A DNA stretch of 64,000 nt. It comes from Deltaproteobacteria bacterium (lineage in GTDB: Bacteria; Desulfobacterota; Desulfuromonadia; Geobacterales; Pseudopelobacteraceae). Position 1 is the first letter of the stretch; each line of letters begins with the position of its first letter. The notes under the pieces were generated by a model. That model saw only the letters and a program-made list of their open reading frames with translations. It searched no databases and was not told the origin of the DNA. Below, piece after piece: positions 1 through 8,973 of the stretch. The stretch is from NCBI GenBank assembly GCA_021781535.1, contig JAJXWO010000010.1, positions 1-64,000 of the forward strand, read 5' to 3'. Both the position numbers and the translations under genes were made by a program.

Positions 1-2
1 GC

Positions 3-91
3 ATGAACCGCAGCTTCTTGATCGGGTTTTCAAGATGCAGGTCAACTTGGCTAAAAACGGCACCATGAAAATATCTGACTGGGATATTTAG
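3..91 (+). CDS. C-terminal fragment of an unidentified protein (partial, truncated by window start)
   Basis: Open frame from the window edge, ...HEPQLLDRVFKMQVNLAKNGTMKISDWDI, stop TAG at 89-91. Confidence 0.45.
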   Translation, partial: EPQLLDRVFKMQVNLAKNGTMKISDWDI

Positions 92-380
92 CATTTATAA
101 GATGGCATGGAGTAAGTACATAGTTTGACGAAAAAGGCCCGGAACACGGGTCTTTTTTTTTACAAAACGACGATAGCCGCGAAGGCGAGGCTTTTCCAGA
201 GTCGATGGCGGATAGTACACCGTGTCATGCGGGACGAGATGGAAAAAAAGGTATCCAATATACTACGTGTCAAACGAAAGATAGCATTTATGGAACTATT
301 TCATTGACGTGCTGCAACAATTACTTGTAATAACCGGCAACGAGGCTATTATTGACATAATTATGTGTTCGGGGGGATTT

Positions 381-803
381 ATGGAGACTGACAGAAACAG
401 GAGGACGTTTCTCGGGGTATGTCTTGGCAGCCTCGGAATTATCGCAGCGGCAGCAGTTTCCTGGCCGTTGTTCCGCTATCTTGCTCCTCGTTCGGCCAGT
501 GAAACAGCTGGAAAGGTGGTTATTCCTGATACGGCTGTTCGTGAAGGCGACGCCAAATTTTTTGAATTCGCCGGTTCCTCGGCCGTTCTGATTCGCAAGA
601 AGAATGGAGAACTTGCCGCTTTTTCTGCAGTTTGTACGCATCTGGGATGCATCGTCCAATGGGAAAAGGCCAAACAGGATTTTCTCTGTCCCTGTCATGG
701 CGGACGTTATTCCGCTGATGGTGTCGTGCTGGCAGGACCGCCTCCAAGGCCATTGAAGAAGCTTCCTTTCACGGTGGCTGGAGGAAATATTACTATCGGC
801 TGA
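381..803 (+). CDS. Rieske [2Fe-2S] protein of a quinol:cytochrome c oxidoreductase-type complex
   Basis: CTHLGCIVQW...CPCHGGRYSADGVVLAGPPPRPL Rieske motifs; N-terminal TM/Tat-like segment; ATG at 381 preferred to the upstream start of ORF 309..803. Confidence 0.92.
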   Translation: METDRNRRTFLGVCLGSLGIIAAAAVSWPLFRYLAPRSASETAGKVVIPDTAVREGDAKFFEFAGSSAVLIRKKNGELAAFSAVCTHLGCIVQWEKAKQDFLCPCHGGRYSADGVVLAGPPPRPLKKLPFTVAGGNITIG

Positions 804-826
804 ACTGATGTGTCAGAGGAGTGGGT

Positions 827-1930
827 ATGTCTCTCATAAAAAAAATTGTTACCTGGATAGACGTTCGTGTCGGAGTGCGCGAGGTGGTGGAAAAGGAGCT
901 GACCGGTTATCTGCTGCCGCGCAACATAAACTCCTGGTACTCGATGGGGAGTATTCTTCTGTTCGCCTTTGCACTGCAGGTCGTGACCGGTATGCTGCTG
1001 CTGATTTACTATGTCCCGGATGCTGATAAGGCTTTTAAAAGCGTTTCCACCATTATGAACGATGTCCCCTACGGTTGGCTGATCCGGATGCTCCATGCCG
1101 TCGGATCCAATATGATGGTGCTGGCGCTGCTGTTTCACATGCTTTCGGTACTCTTTATGGGAAGCTACAAGAAACCGCGCGAATTGAACTGGGTGACCGG
1201 ATTTATCCTGTTCACGCTGGTGCAGGCCATTTCTCTGACCGGATATCTGCTCCCATGGAGTCAGCTTTCGTTCTGGGCAACTACCGTGGCCACCAACAGC
1301 GCCAGTGCCATACCGGTGGTGGGGCCATATCTCGTTGAGTTACTGCGCGGCAGTCAACTGGTCGGACCTCCGACACTGGGGCGTTTCTTTGCTCTCCATG
1401 TGGCGGTTATTCCTGCCGTTATTGCAGCTCTGATCGGAGCCCATCTCTTTCTCCTCAAACGCACCGGAGTCTCGACACCCCCGTTTGGCGTTCAGGACAC
1501 CGTCAATCAGTGGCAGGGGGATAGCTACCGCTACGAAGATCATCCGGGCGGAATTCCCTTCTTCCCTGATTTTGCTTTCGAAGATATGAGGTCGATTGCA
1601 ATCTACATGGCAATTTTTCTGACGGTGGTTTTTTTCGACCCATACCTGTTCTTTCCCACGGATGCCTTTCTTCCGGCCAATCCTTTCGCTACCCCGGCAC
1701 ATATCAAGCCGGAATGGTATTTCCTGGCCAACTACCAGACGTTGAAACTATTTCCCAATGAACTGATTGGCCTGTCCCTGCAGGCCGTTGCCATGACTTT
1801 CCTGGCGTTGCTTCCCTTCGTCGACCGCGGCAGGGAACGCCATCCCCTGAAACGGCCCTTGTTCATGATCTGTTCCGTCGGCGGGGTGCTACTCTGGATC
1901 GGACTCAGCATATGGGGGCATTTTTCATGA
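827..1930 (+). CDS. cytochrome b (b6/bc type) subunit
   Basis: Multi-TM protein with LLPWSQLSFWATTV, PEWYFLANYQTLKLFP; follows Rieske gene directly. Confidence 0.93.
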   Translation: MSLIKKIVTWIDVRVGVREVVEKELTGYLLPRNINSWYSMGSILLFAFALQVVTGMLLLIYYVPDADKAFKSVSTIMNDVPYGWLIRMLHAVGSNMMVLALLFHMLSVLFMGSYKKPRELNWVTGFILFTLVQAISLTGYLLPWSQLSFWATTVATNSASAIPVVGPYLVELLRGSQLVGPPTLGRFFALHVAVIPAVIAALIGAHLFLLKRTGVSTPPFGVQDTVNQWQGDSYRYEDHPGGIPFFPDFAFEDMRSIAIYMAIFLTVVFFDPYLFFPTDAFLPANPFATPAHIKPEWYFLANYQTLKLFPNELIGLSLQAVAMTFLALLPFVDRGRERHPLKRPLFMICSVGGVLLWIGLSIWGHFS

Positions 1931-2751
1931 AATATCACGATACGACCATTACTTCCCGTTTACTACTGTATGCCGTCATGGTGCTTGCACTTGCACCATA
2001 CCTTTTTCCGTCTGCAGCGTGTGCGCAAGAACCGACTGAACCGGTATGCATCTCCTGTCACTCTACGTTGCCGGAAAAGTTCAGCCAGCCGGTCAAGCTC
2101 TGGCGGGGAAGCATTCATGCCGATAACGGCATCTACTGCAATGGCTGTCACGGAGGCGATCCGAACGATGCTGCCAATGCCATGAACCCGGAACGCGGAT
2201 TTTTGGGGGTGCCTACAGAAACTGCCATACCGGCGTTTTGTGGCCGTTGCCATGTCGGTGTATTGAAGGATTATCTGGCAAGTGCTCATGGGCGTAAGCT
2301 GGGCAAGGGAGGACCGACCTGTGTAACCTGTCACAGTAATCATCATGTGGTAAAAGCCTCTTTAGCACTGATTAATGAGCAGAGCTGCAGTCGCTGTCAC
2401 AGTTTCGAACGGGCCAGAGTCATCCGTGCCGCGATGCAGGAAACCGAGGCAATGATTGTTGCCATAGATGAACGCATCAGCGGCTTTAAAAAGACCGGTA
2501 CCGATACTGAAAAACTTGAAAAAGAGCTTTTTGCGGTGCGGAATCAATTTCACACCCTGTTTCACAGCGTAGATGTGGAATTGGTAAAAAATGACTCGGC
2601 CCAGATTCAGGCCGATCTGAGAAAAATACAGGTGGTACTTGACGGGCTGGATACGGTACATCAGAGGCGCATGATTGCAGGGGCTGCTGCCGTGTCGATC
2701 ATGTTGATGATTGCGCTGGTACTGCACTTGCTGAGAAAAACGTATGACTAG
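1927..2751 (+). CDS. multiheme c-type cytochrome (5 CXXCH), membrane anchored
   Basis: CISCH, CNGCH, CGRCH, CVTCH, CSRCH; signal peptide; C-terminal TM; start overlaps cytochrome b stop. Confidence 0.9.
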   Translation: MKYHDTTITSRLLLYAVMVLALAPYLFPSAACAQEPTEPVCISCHSTLPEKFSQPVKLWRGSIHADNGIYCNGCHGGDPNDAANAMNPERGFLGVPTETAIPAFCGRCHVGVLKDYLASAHGRKLGKGGPTCVTCHSNHHVVKASLALINEQSCSRCHSFERARVIRAAMQETEAMIVAIDERISGFKKTGTDTEKLEKELFAVRNQFHTLFHSVDVELVKNDSAQIQADLRKIQVVLDGLDTVHQRRMIAGAAAVSIMLMIALVLHLLRKTYD

Positions 2752-2854
2752 GTTTGTTTCACGGTCATCTTCTTTTTTTACGGTAAACCGGGAATGAAGC
2801 TCGCAAAAAAAAGGGTGCTTGACAAGTGCGGGTCAGTTCAATTAGAGTCACAAC

Positions 2855-2999
2855 CCATAAAGGGGAGTAGCTATCAGCCGGAGACATGGCTGACCCCATG
2901 CTCGTCAACACAGTCGCAAGACTCGGGCCGGGAACGATAACCATCGCAAGCAAGACCTTTATCCAATGCGTATTCCGCCGTGGATAAAGGTCTTTTTTA
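2855..2999 (+). ncRNA. yybP-ykoY-type (manganese) riboswitch with expression-platform terminator
   Basis: AAAGGGGAGTAGC ... GTCAACACAGTCGC ... CATCGCAAGCAAGACCTTTA signature upstream of a TerC-family gene, followed by GACCTTTATCCA-N15-TGGATAAAGGTC-TTTTTT. Confidence 0.85.
2954..2999 (+). terminator. intrinsic terminator in riboswitch expression platform
   Basis: 12-bp perfect stem gacctttatcca/tggataaaggtc followed by T-tract. Confidence 0.85.
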
Positions 3000-3200
3000 T
3001 TAGCCGCCGATTGTATCCACATCCCCTGTTGGCGCCTCCGATGCAAGAAGCACATTTTTCGTAAATCCGCAGAACGGAGGTGGTAGGATGGTTTTTCGTT
3101 ACTCACCTGCAGATGAAAGGAAGACATCACCACGCTTGAGTTGCGCGCTTGTTGGTACGTGACTTTTAAACGGCATTTTTTGTAAAAGGAGGTTTTGCAC

Positions 3201-3947
3201 ATGGAATGGTTGACTGACCCGCAGGTCTGGATGGCGCTGATAACCCTGAGCGCACTGGAAATTGTCCTGGGAATTGATAATATTATCTTTATCTCTATCC
3301 AGGCCAGTAAGCTCCCCGCTCATCAGCAGGAGAAAGCCAGGCTTCTCGGACTCGGGCTGGCAATGTTTATCCGCATCGGGCTCCTGTTTTCTCTTACCCG
3401 GCTTATGGGGCTCACCTCACCACTGTTCTCGGTGGTGGGGAATGAAATTTCCGGTCGCGATTTGATCCTGATCTCCGGTGGTCTCTTTCTTCTCTGGAAA
3501 AGTACGATGGAGATCCATGAGAAGCTGGAAGGCGAGGAAGAAGTGTCATCCGCCCGTGTCGGTGCAACGTTTAGTGCGGTTATTGTACAAATCCTCCTGT
3601 TGGATATTGTCTTCTCCCTTGATTCAATAATTACCGCCTTGGGAATGGCCAGCCAACTTGCCATAATGGTTGCTGCGGTTGTCATTGCAGTCGGGTTTAT
3701 GATGTTTTTTTCAGGAAAAATCAGTGTTTTTGTAGAAAAACATCCGACCATCAAGATGCTGGCATTAAGTTTCCTGCTTCTGATCGGCGTGTCACTTATC
3801 GGCGATGGTTTCGATATGCATATACCCAAGGGATATGTCTATTTTGCCATGGCCTTCTCGGTTATGGTAGAGATGTTAAATCTGAGACTCAGGCGCGGTA
3901 CGCCGGTCAAACTCCATCAACCACATCTGGTAAATTCGGCCAAATAG
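3201..3947 (+). CDS. TerC family integral membrane protein (Mn2+/metal efflux type)
   Basis: LEIVLGIDNIIFISIQASKLP ... LLDIVFSLDSIITALGMA, TerC hallmark motifs. Confidence 0.93.
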   Translation: MEWLTDPQVWMALITLSALEIVLGIDNIIFISIQASKLPAHQQEKARLLGLGLAMFIRIGLLFSLTRLMGLTSPLFSVVGNEISGRDLILISGGLFLLWKSTMEIHEKLEGEEEVSSARVGATFSAVIVQILLLDIVFSLDSIITALGMASQLAIMVAAVVIAVGFMMFFSGKISVFVEKHPTIKMLALSFLLLIGVSLIGDGFDMHIPKGYVYFAMAFSVMVEMLNLRLRRGTPVKLHQPHLVNSAK

Positions 3948-3958
3948 GTGAACATGCC

Positions 3959-4005
3959 AATTCCCGCCTGCCCACCGATGTTTTTTTAATCGGCAGGAGC
4001 GGGAA
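3959..4005 (+). terminator. stem-loop, probable terminator after terC
   Basis: aattcccgcctgcc..ccgat gttttttta atcggcaggagcgggaat inverted repeat. Confidence 0.55.
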
Positions 4006-4068
4006 TAAAACCACCGGTGACGATCCGGGGAACTTTCTAAGGGCAGCAACGAGCAAAGGGGTACGGCG

Positions 4069-6750
4069 ATGATTAAAAATAAGTTCATTCTGGTCCTGAT
4101 ACTGCTGGCACTGGTTCTGCCGTTTATTTCGTACCTTCTGGATTTCTATGCCGATTGGCTTTTTTTCGTAGAGACAGGTTTTTCGTCGGTGTTTACGACA
4201 ACAGTATATGCCAAAACAGGTGTCGGGCTGTTCTTTGGAGCGTTTCTGTTTGTCGCTCTCATGGTCAATCTTTTGTATGCGAACCGGGCACACTTCCCCT
4301 ACGCCGGCATTTTTATTGTGGGGGGAGGCAACTTCCGCGTACAAAGAGACGAGATGATTCGGCTTGTAAAACCTCTGGCCGTCCTCATTAGCATGGTCCT
4401 GGCTTTTTTTGCAGGTAATTGGGGGGCCGTGCAGTGGGAAGAAGTGTTGCTCTTCACGAACAGGGTGGACGTCGGCACGGTTGATCCGGTAATCGGCAAG
4501 GATATCGGTTTCTATCTGTTCAGCCTGCCGTTTTGGGAAAGCCTCCAAGGTTTTGCCAGCTTCGTGCTGCTGGCAACTGCCGTCCTGAGCGGTGCGGTGT
4601 ACCTTGTGCGGGGCGGCATCGTGCTGACTGAACGAGGGGTGACAATTGATGTGAAGGTCCGTCGCCATCTGGCGGTGTTGACCGGGATTTTCGCCTGTGT
4701 GATTGCTGCCGGTTTCTATCTGGACAGCTTCCGGCTGCTGCTTTCCGGAAACGGCGCCTTTTATGGCGCTGGATATGCCGATGTCAACTCACGACTGCTG
4801 ACCTATCGGGTTCTGACGTTCCTGACACCGCTGGCGGGGTGCATGCTGGCGGCAGCAATCTGGAAAGGAACCTGGCGCAGGGCGGTGCTTCCTCCGGGTG
4901 TCGTAGTGGTACTGTATATTGTCGGTATCGGGGTGTATCCGGGACTGCTCCAAAAATTCAAGGTCGCCCCAAACGAATTGGCTTTGGAAATGCCGTACAT
5001 AGAGAGCAATATCAGATTTACCCGCTTCGGCTACAATCTGGACAAGATTGAAACCGTACCCTTCGATGTTGATACCAAGCTATCCGCTACCGATATTGCT
5101 AACAATGATGCCACCATCAAAAATATCCGCCTCTGGGATCATGCCCCGCTGCTCAAGACATACAGTCAGCTACAGCAGATCAGAACCTATTACAAATTTT
5201 TTGATGTGGATAATGACCGTTACATGGTGAACGGTCAGTACACCCAGGTCATGCTGTCGCCGCGCGAACTTTCCTATGCCGATCTTCCCAGCAAAAACTG
5301 GATCAACGAACGGCTCATCTTCACCCATGGTAACGGTATCACCTTTGGCCCGGTCAGCCGGATCAGTAAAGAGGGGCTTCCCGAATTTTTTGTCAAGGAT
5401 ATCCCACCTGTCAGTCTGGCCGATGTCAAGGTAACCCGGCCGGAAATATATTTCGGTGAGCTGTCCAATGACTATGTTGTCGTCAAGACGAAGGTGCCTG
5501 AATTCAGTTACCCAACCGCCACCGGCAATATCAATACCACCTATGCGGGAAAGGGCGGGGTACCGATCGACTCGCTTCTCAAAAAAGCGTTGTTTGCTGC
5601 CAAGTTCAGGACAGAAAAAATACTGCTTTCTTCGGATATTACTGCGGAGAGCCGCATCATTTACAATCGCAACATCAATGACCGGGTCAGAGCAATCGCA
5701 CCCTTTCTCCGTTATGATGGCGATCCCTACATGGTTGTTACGAAGAATGGCGAGCTCAAATGGATTATTGATGCCTACACCATTTCGGACCGTCTCCCGT
5801 ATTCAAAACCGCTTACGGGCGGCATCAATTACATGCGAAATTCCGTCAAGGTGGTTGTGGATGCCTATGACGGATCTCTCGATTTTTACATCAGTGACCC
5901 CCAAGATGTACTGATAAAGGTGTATGCCCGGATGTTTCCGAACCTTTTCAAGCCGATGTCATCCATGCCGGATGATCTGCGCAAACATGTCCGCTATCCG
6001 CACCAGTTCCTCCAACTTCAGGCCGCCATGTACTCCGCCTACCACATGACGGACCCTAAGGTTTTCTACAACAAGGAGAACCTCTGGCAGGTTCCGGCTC
6101 TGGGCGAAAAGCCGATGGAGCCAAGCTATACGATCATGAAACTGCCGGGTGAAAAGGTGGAGGAGTATATCCTGCTGCTGCCGTTTACACCGTCCAAGCG
6201 GGACAATCTGGCGGCTTGGCTGACGGTCCGCTGTGATGAACCGAATTATGGAAAGATCCGGGCCTATACCTTTCCTCGCGACAGGTTGATCTATGGCCCG
6301 AAACAGATTGATGCTCGCATCAATCAGGATTCCTTTATCTCACAGCAACTGACGCTTTGGAACCAGCGCGGCTCAGAGGTTATCCGCGGCAGCATGCTTA
6401 TAATTCCAATCGAGAAATCGCTGCTCTATGTCCAGCCGCTGTTTCTTGCCGCAGATAAAGACGGCCTGCCCGAGTTGAAGCGGGTGATTGTCGCCTTTGG
6501 GGATGAGGTGGTTATGGAGGAAAACCTGGAACTGGCTCTGCAGCGACTCTTCGGTGGCAAAAAAACTGCTATTGCCGTCACGGCTGTTACCACAAGCACG
6601 GCAGGTCCGAAAACAGCACCAGCTTCACTGGCCAAGGAAGCCATGGATATTTATGAGAAGGCAACGAATCTGCAACGCCAGGGTGATTGGGCGGGGTATG
6701 GTGATGAACTGCGAAAGCTGGGACAGGTGCTGAAGCGGATGGCGCAATAG
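4069..6750 (+). CDS. UPF0182 family large membrane protein
   Basis: 893 aa; N-terminal TM array with ADWLFFVETGFSSVF and long C-terminal domain with PHQFLQLQAAMYSAYHMTDPKVFYNKENLWQVP. Confidence 0.92.
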   Translation: MIKNKFILVLILLALVLPFISYLLDFYADWLFFVETGFSSVFTTTVYAKTGVGLFFGAFLFVALMVNLLYANRAHFPYAGIFIVGGGNFRVQRDEMIRLVKPLAVLISMVLAFFAGNWGAVQWEEVLLFTNRVDVGTVDPVIGKDIGFYLFSLPFWESLQGFASFVLLATAVLSGAVYLVRGGIVLTERGVTIDVKVRRHLAVLTGIFACVIAAGFYLDSFRLLLSGNGAFYGAGYADVNSRLLTYRVLTFLTPLAGCMLAAAIWKGTWRRAVLPPGVVVVLYIVGIGVYPGLLQKFKVAPNELALEMPYIESNIRFTRFGYNLDKIETVPFDVDTKLSATDIANNDATIKNIRLWDHAPLLKTYSQLQQIRTYYKFFDVDNDRYMVNGQYTQVMLSPRELSYADLPSKNWINERLIFTHGNGITFGPVSRISKEGLPEFFVKDIPPVSLADVKVTRPEIYFGELSNDYVVVKTKVPEFSYPTATGNINTTYAGKGGVPIDSLLKKALFAAKFRTEKILLSSDITAESRIIYNRNINDRVRAIAPFLRYDGDPYMVVTKNGELKWIIDAYTISDRLPYSKPLTGGINYMRNSVKVVVDAYDGSLDFYISDPQDVLIKVYARMFPNLFKPMSSMPDDLRKHVRYPHQFLQLQAAMYSAYHMTDPKVFYNKENLWQVPALGEKPMEPSYTIMKLPGEKVEEYILLLPFTPSKRDNLAAWLTVRCDEPNYGKIRAYTFPRDRLIYGPKQIDARINQDSFISQQLTLWNQRGSEVIRGSMLIIPIEKSLLYVQPLFLAADKDGLPELKRVIVAFGDEVVMEENLELALQRLFGGKKTAIAVTAVTTSTAGPKTAPASLAKEAMDIYEKATNLQRQGDWAGYGDELRKLGQVLKRMAQ

Positions 6751-6788
6751 CCCTGTGAAAAATCTTAGCTCAACGGGGTAGGATTGCC

Positions 6789-7031
6789 GTGAAGCATTTT
6801 GTATTCAGGACATTGGGACAGGCAAAACGTCTGATCGTGATTCTGTTCGGTTTTACAATACTGGCTGGCGGAGTGGTGATGATCGTATTGCCGGGGCCGG
6901 CAGTGGTGGTTATTCCGCTCGGGTTGGCGATATTGGCCACCGAATTCATCTGGGCCAGAAAGCTTCTTGCCGCGGTAAAAGGGCGCTTCGAGCGTATGAA
7001 AAAAGGAAATAATACCGAACCACACCCCTGA
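6789..7031 (+). CDS. PGPGW-type small transmembrane protein
   Basis: VMIVLPGPAVVVIPLGLAILATEFIWARKLL. Confidence 0.8.
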   Translation: MKHFVFRTLGQAKRLIVILFGFTILAGGVVMIVLPGPAVVVIPLGLAILATEFIWARKLLAAVKGRFERMKKGNNTEPHP

Positions 7032-7084
7032 TGTGAGCTGTTTTGAAGTGGTGTGTCATCAACACAATCTGGATGGCTTATGAT

Positions 7085-7579
7085 ATGAAAATCACCTTAT
7101 TGACTCATTTTAAAGAATTTGAGAAAAGATCCAATACCGGCCGTCTGGTGGTCGACGTTCTCGGAAGTGCCGCCGTGCAGGTTCGCTGGGACAGGATGAA
7201 TCCATGCAAGCGGCTGATTGAGGAAATTGAGGCTGGCGGTGTGGCGTTGGTCTACCCTGGTGCTTCAGGAGAAAATGACGGAGATCTGAGCGGTCTTACC
7301 CACTTCATAATAATTGACGGGACCTGGCATGAAGCTCGCAAAATCCATCAGAGAAGCCCCTATCTGCAAAAAATCCGTCGGGTCGGTCTGAAAACAGGTG
7401 AAAAATCGGCATATAATCTCAGGAAAAATCAGAAGGAATCAGGTCTGTGCACTGCGGAATGCGTCATCGAAGTATTGCGTCTTTCAGGGCACGCCGCCGA
7501 TGCAGAGCGGCTGCAGGAAAGATTCCTTGCATTCATCAGGCCGCCTGGAGTCATGCGAGGAGAGGTGCAGGGGCATTAG
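7085..7579 (+). CDS. DTW-domain protein (tRNA-uridine aminocarboxypropyltransferase family)
   Basis: ALVYPGASGE, FIIIDGTWHEARKIHQRSP, DTW motif. Confidence 0.85.
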   Translation: MKITLLTHFKEFEKRSNTGRLVVDVLGSAAVQVRWDRMNPCKRLIEEIEAGGVALVYPGASGENDGDLSGLTHFIIIDGTWHEARKIHQRSPYLQKIRRVGLKTGEKSAYNLRKNQKESGLCTAECVIEVLRLSGHAADAERLQERFLAFIRPPGVMRGEVQGH

Positions 7580-7611
7580 CTCGGGAAAGAGATGTCTTTA
7601 CGGCGGTATCA

Positions 7612-8217
7612 TCATGCCTTGAATTTGTTTTCGTTGCCGGCTAACAAGCGTCTGATATTTTCATGGTGTCGCACAATGACTGTCAGGGAAATTATAATTG
7701 TTACCGTGGTGAGAGCCCTGCTGCCGCCCAACAGGAACACTGCCAGCGGCATGGTGGCCGCAGCAGAAATTGATCCGAGCGAAACGTAGCGCCAGATAAG
7801 CATCATGCAGGCAAATACTGCGACAGCAATTGTGACCGCCAAGGGAGCCAATGCCAGAAAAACTCCCAGTGCAGTAGCCACGCCCTTTCCTCCCTTGAAT
7901 CTGAGGAATACAGAAAAAACATGGCCACAAAATGCGGCCAGGCCGACCCAGGCGGCAAATTCAGGTGGAAGTGCGCTGAATTTAACGAGAACAACCGGGA
8001 TCATTCCCTTCAGGCAGTCCCCGATCAGCGTAATGATGCCGACTTTACGACCGATGGTACGATACAGGTTGGTTGCGCCGATATTTCCGCTTCCCTCATT
8101 GCGGACATCAATCCCATACACCTTGCCGAGCAGCAGTCCAGTCGGGATCGATCCAATCAGGTATGCGACGCCGATTACGATAAGCAGTGCTACTATGGTT
8201 GCCTGATCTCCTGTCAT
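7612..8217 (-). CDS. plsY: glycerol-3-phosphate acyltransferase PlsY
   Basis: YLIGSIPTGLLLGKVYGIDVRNEGSGNIGATNLYRTIG, RFKGGKGVATALG. Confidence 0.95.
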   Translation of the reverse strand: MTGDQATIVALLIVIGVAYLIGSIPTGLLLGKVYGIDVRNEGSGNIGATNLYRTIGRKVGIITLIGDCLKGMIPVVLVKFSALPPEFAAWVGLAAFCGHVFSVFLRFKGGKGVATALGVFLALAPLAVTIAVAVFACMMLIWRYVSLGSISAAATMPLAVFLLGGSRALTTVTIIISLTVIVRHHENIRRLLAGNENKFKA

Positions 8218-8948
8218 TGCATTGCCTTGCTGGCATCAGCGGCGTATGAACTGGCGGGGAATTCCTTTATTAGCTTTCCAAGGATCTCGCGCCCTTTCTC
8301 TTTCTGCCCATCCTCCAGATATGCCTTGCCGAGATAATACATCACTTCATCGCGTCGTGCCGAGTCGGCAAACATTTTGAGCGCTTCTTCAAAGCGACCA
8401 ATTGCGGCTTTATAGACATCAGTCTTCAGGTAAAAACGGCCAACATACAGCTCGTACTCCAGTTCTTTATCGCGGCACTGGCGAACTTTCTCCTCAACTT
8501 CTGCTCGTTGGGCTCCATCAGGGTACAGTTTCAGATAGGAGTCAAGGGTTGTTAACGCATTTTTTACCGGCGTCTGGTCGGTATCGATGCCGTGAATCTG
8601 ATTGAAATAGCTCATTCCTTGCCGATACAAGGCATAACCGGCTTGCGGGTCTTTTGGATGTAATTTCCGGAAGTCCTCGTAGCCGGCAGCCGCTTCGATA
8701 TAGTCTCGATTCAGGTAGTAGGCGTCTGCAATATTGAGTTCTGCCTTTATGCTGAGTTCCGGTGACTTATAGGTTTCCTTTACTTTTTTCCATTGGGCTA
8801 TTGCCTCTTCATATTTCCCGGCTTGATAAAACTGTTCTCCATCTTTATAGAGCATATCTACCGACTTATTTGCCTGCGGGGTGGAGCATCCCTGGAAAAA
8901 AGCTGCGGCAAGAATGGACAAGGCAATCAGTTTTGCAGATGTTTTCAT
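8214..8948 (-). CDS. bamD: outer membrane assembly lipoprotein BamD
   Basis: Lipobox FQGCS; TPR repeats LYKDGEQFYQAGKYEEAIAQWKKVKETY. Confidence 0.85.
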   Translation of the reverse strand: MKTSAKLIALSILAAAFFQGCSTPQANKSVDMLYKDGEQFYQAGKYEEAIAQWKKVKETYKSPELSIKAELNIADAYYLNRDYIEAAAGYEDFRKLHPKDPQAGYALYRQGMSYFNQIHGIDTDQTPVKNALTTLDSYLKLYPDGAQRAEVEEKVRQCRDKELEYELYVGRFYLKTDVYKAAIGRFEEALKMFADSARRDEVMYYLGKAYLEDGQKEKGREILGKLIKEFPASSYAADASKAMQ

Positions 8949-8973
8949 ACGGATCCTTTTTGAAATGATGACA

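Noticed and set aside
3907-4668. 253-aa minus-strand ORF
   Set aside because: Antisense to the UPF0182 gene; no domain features.
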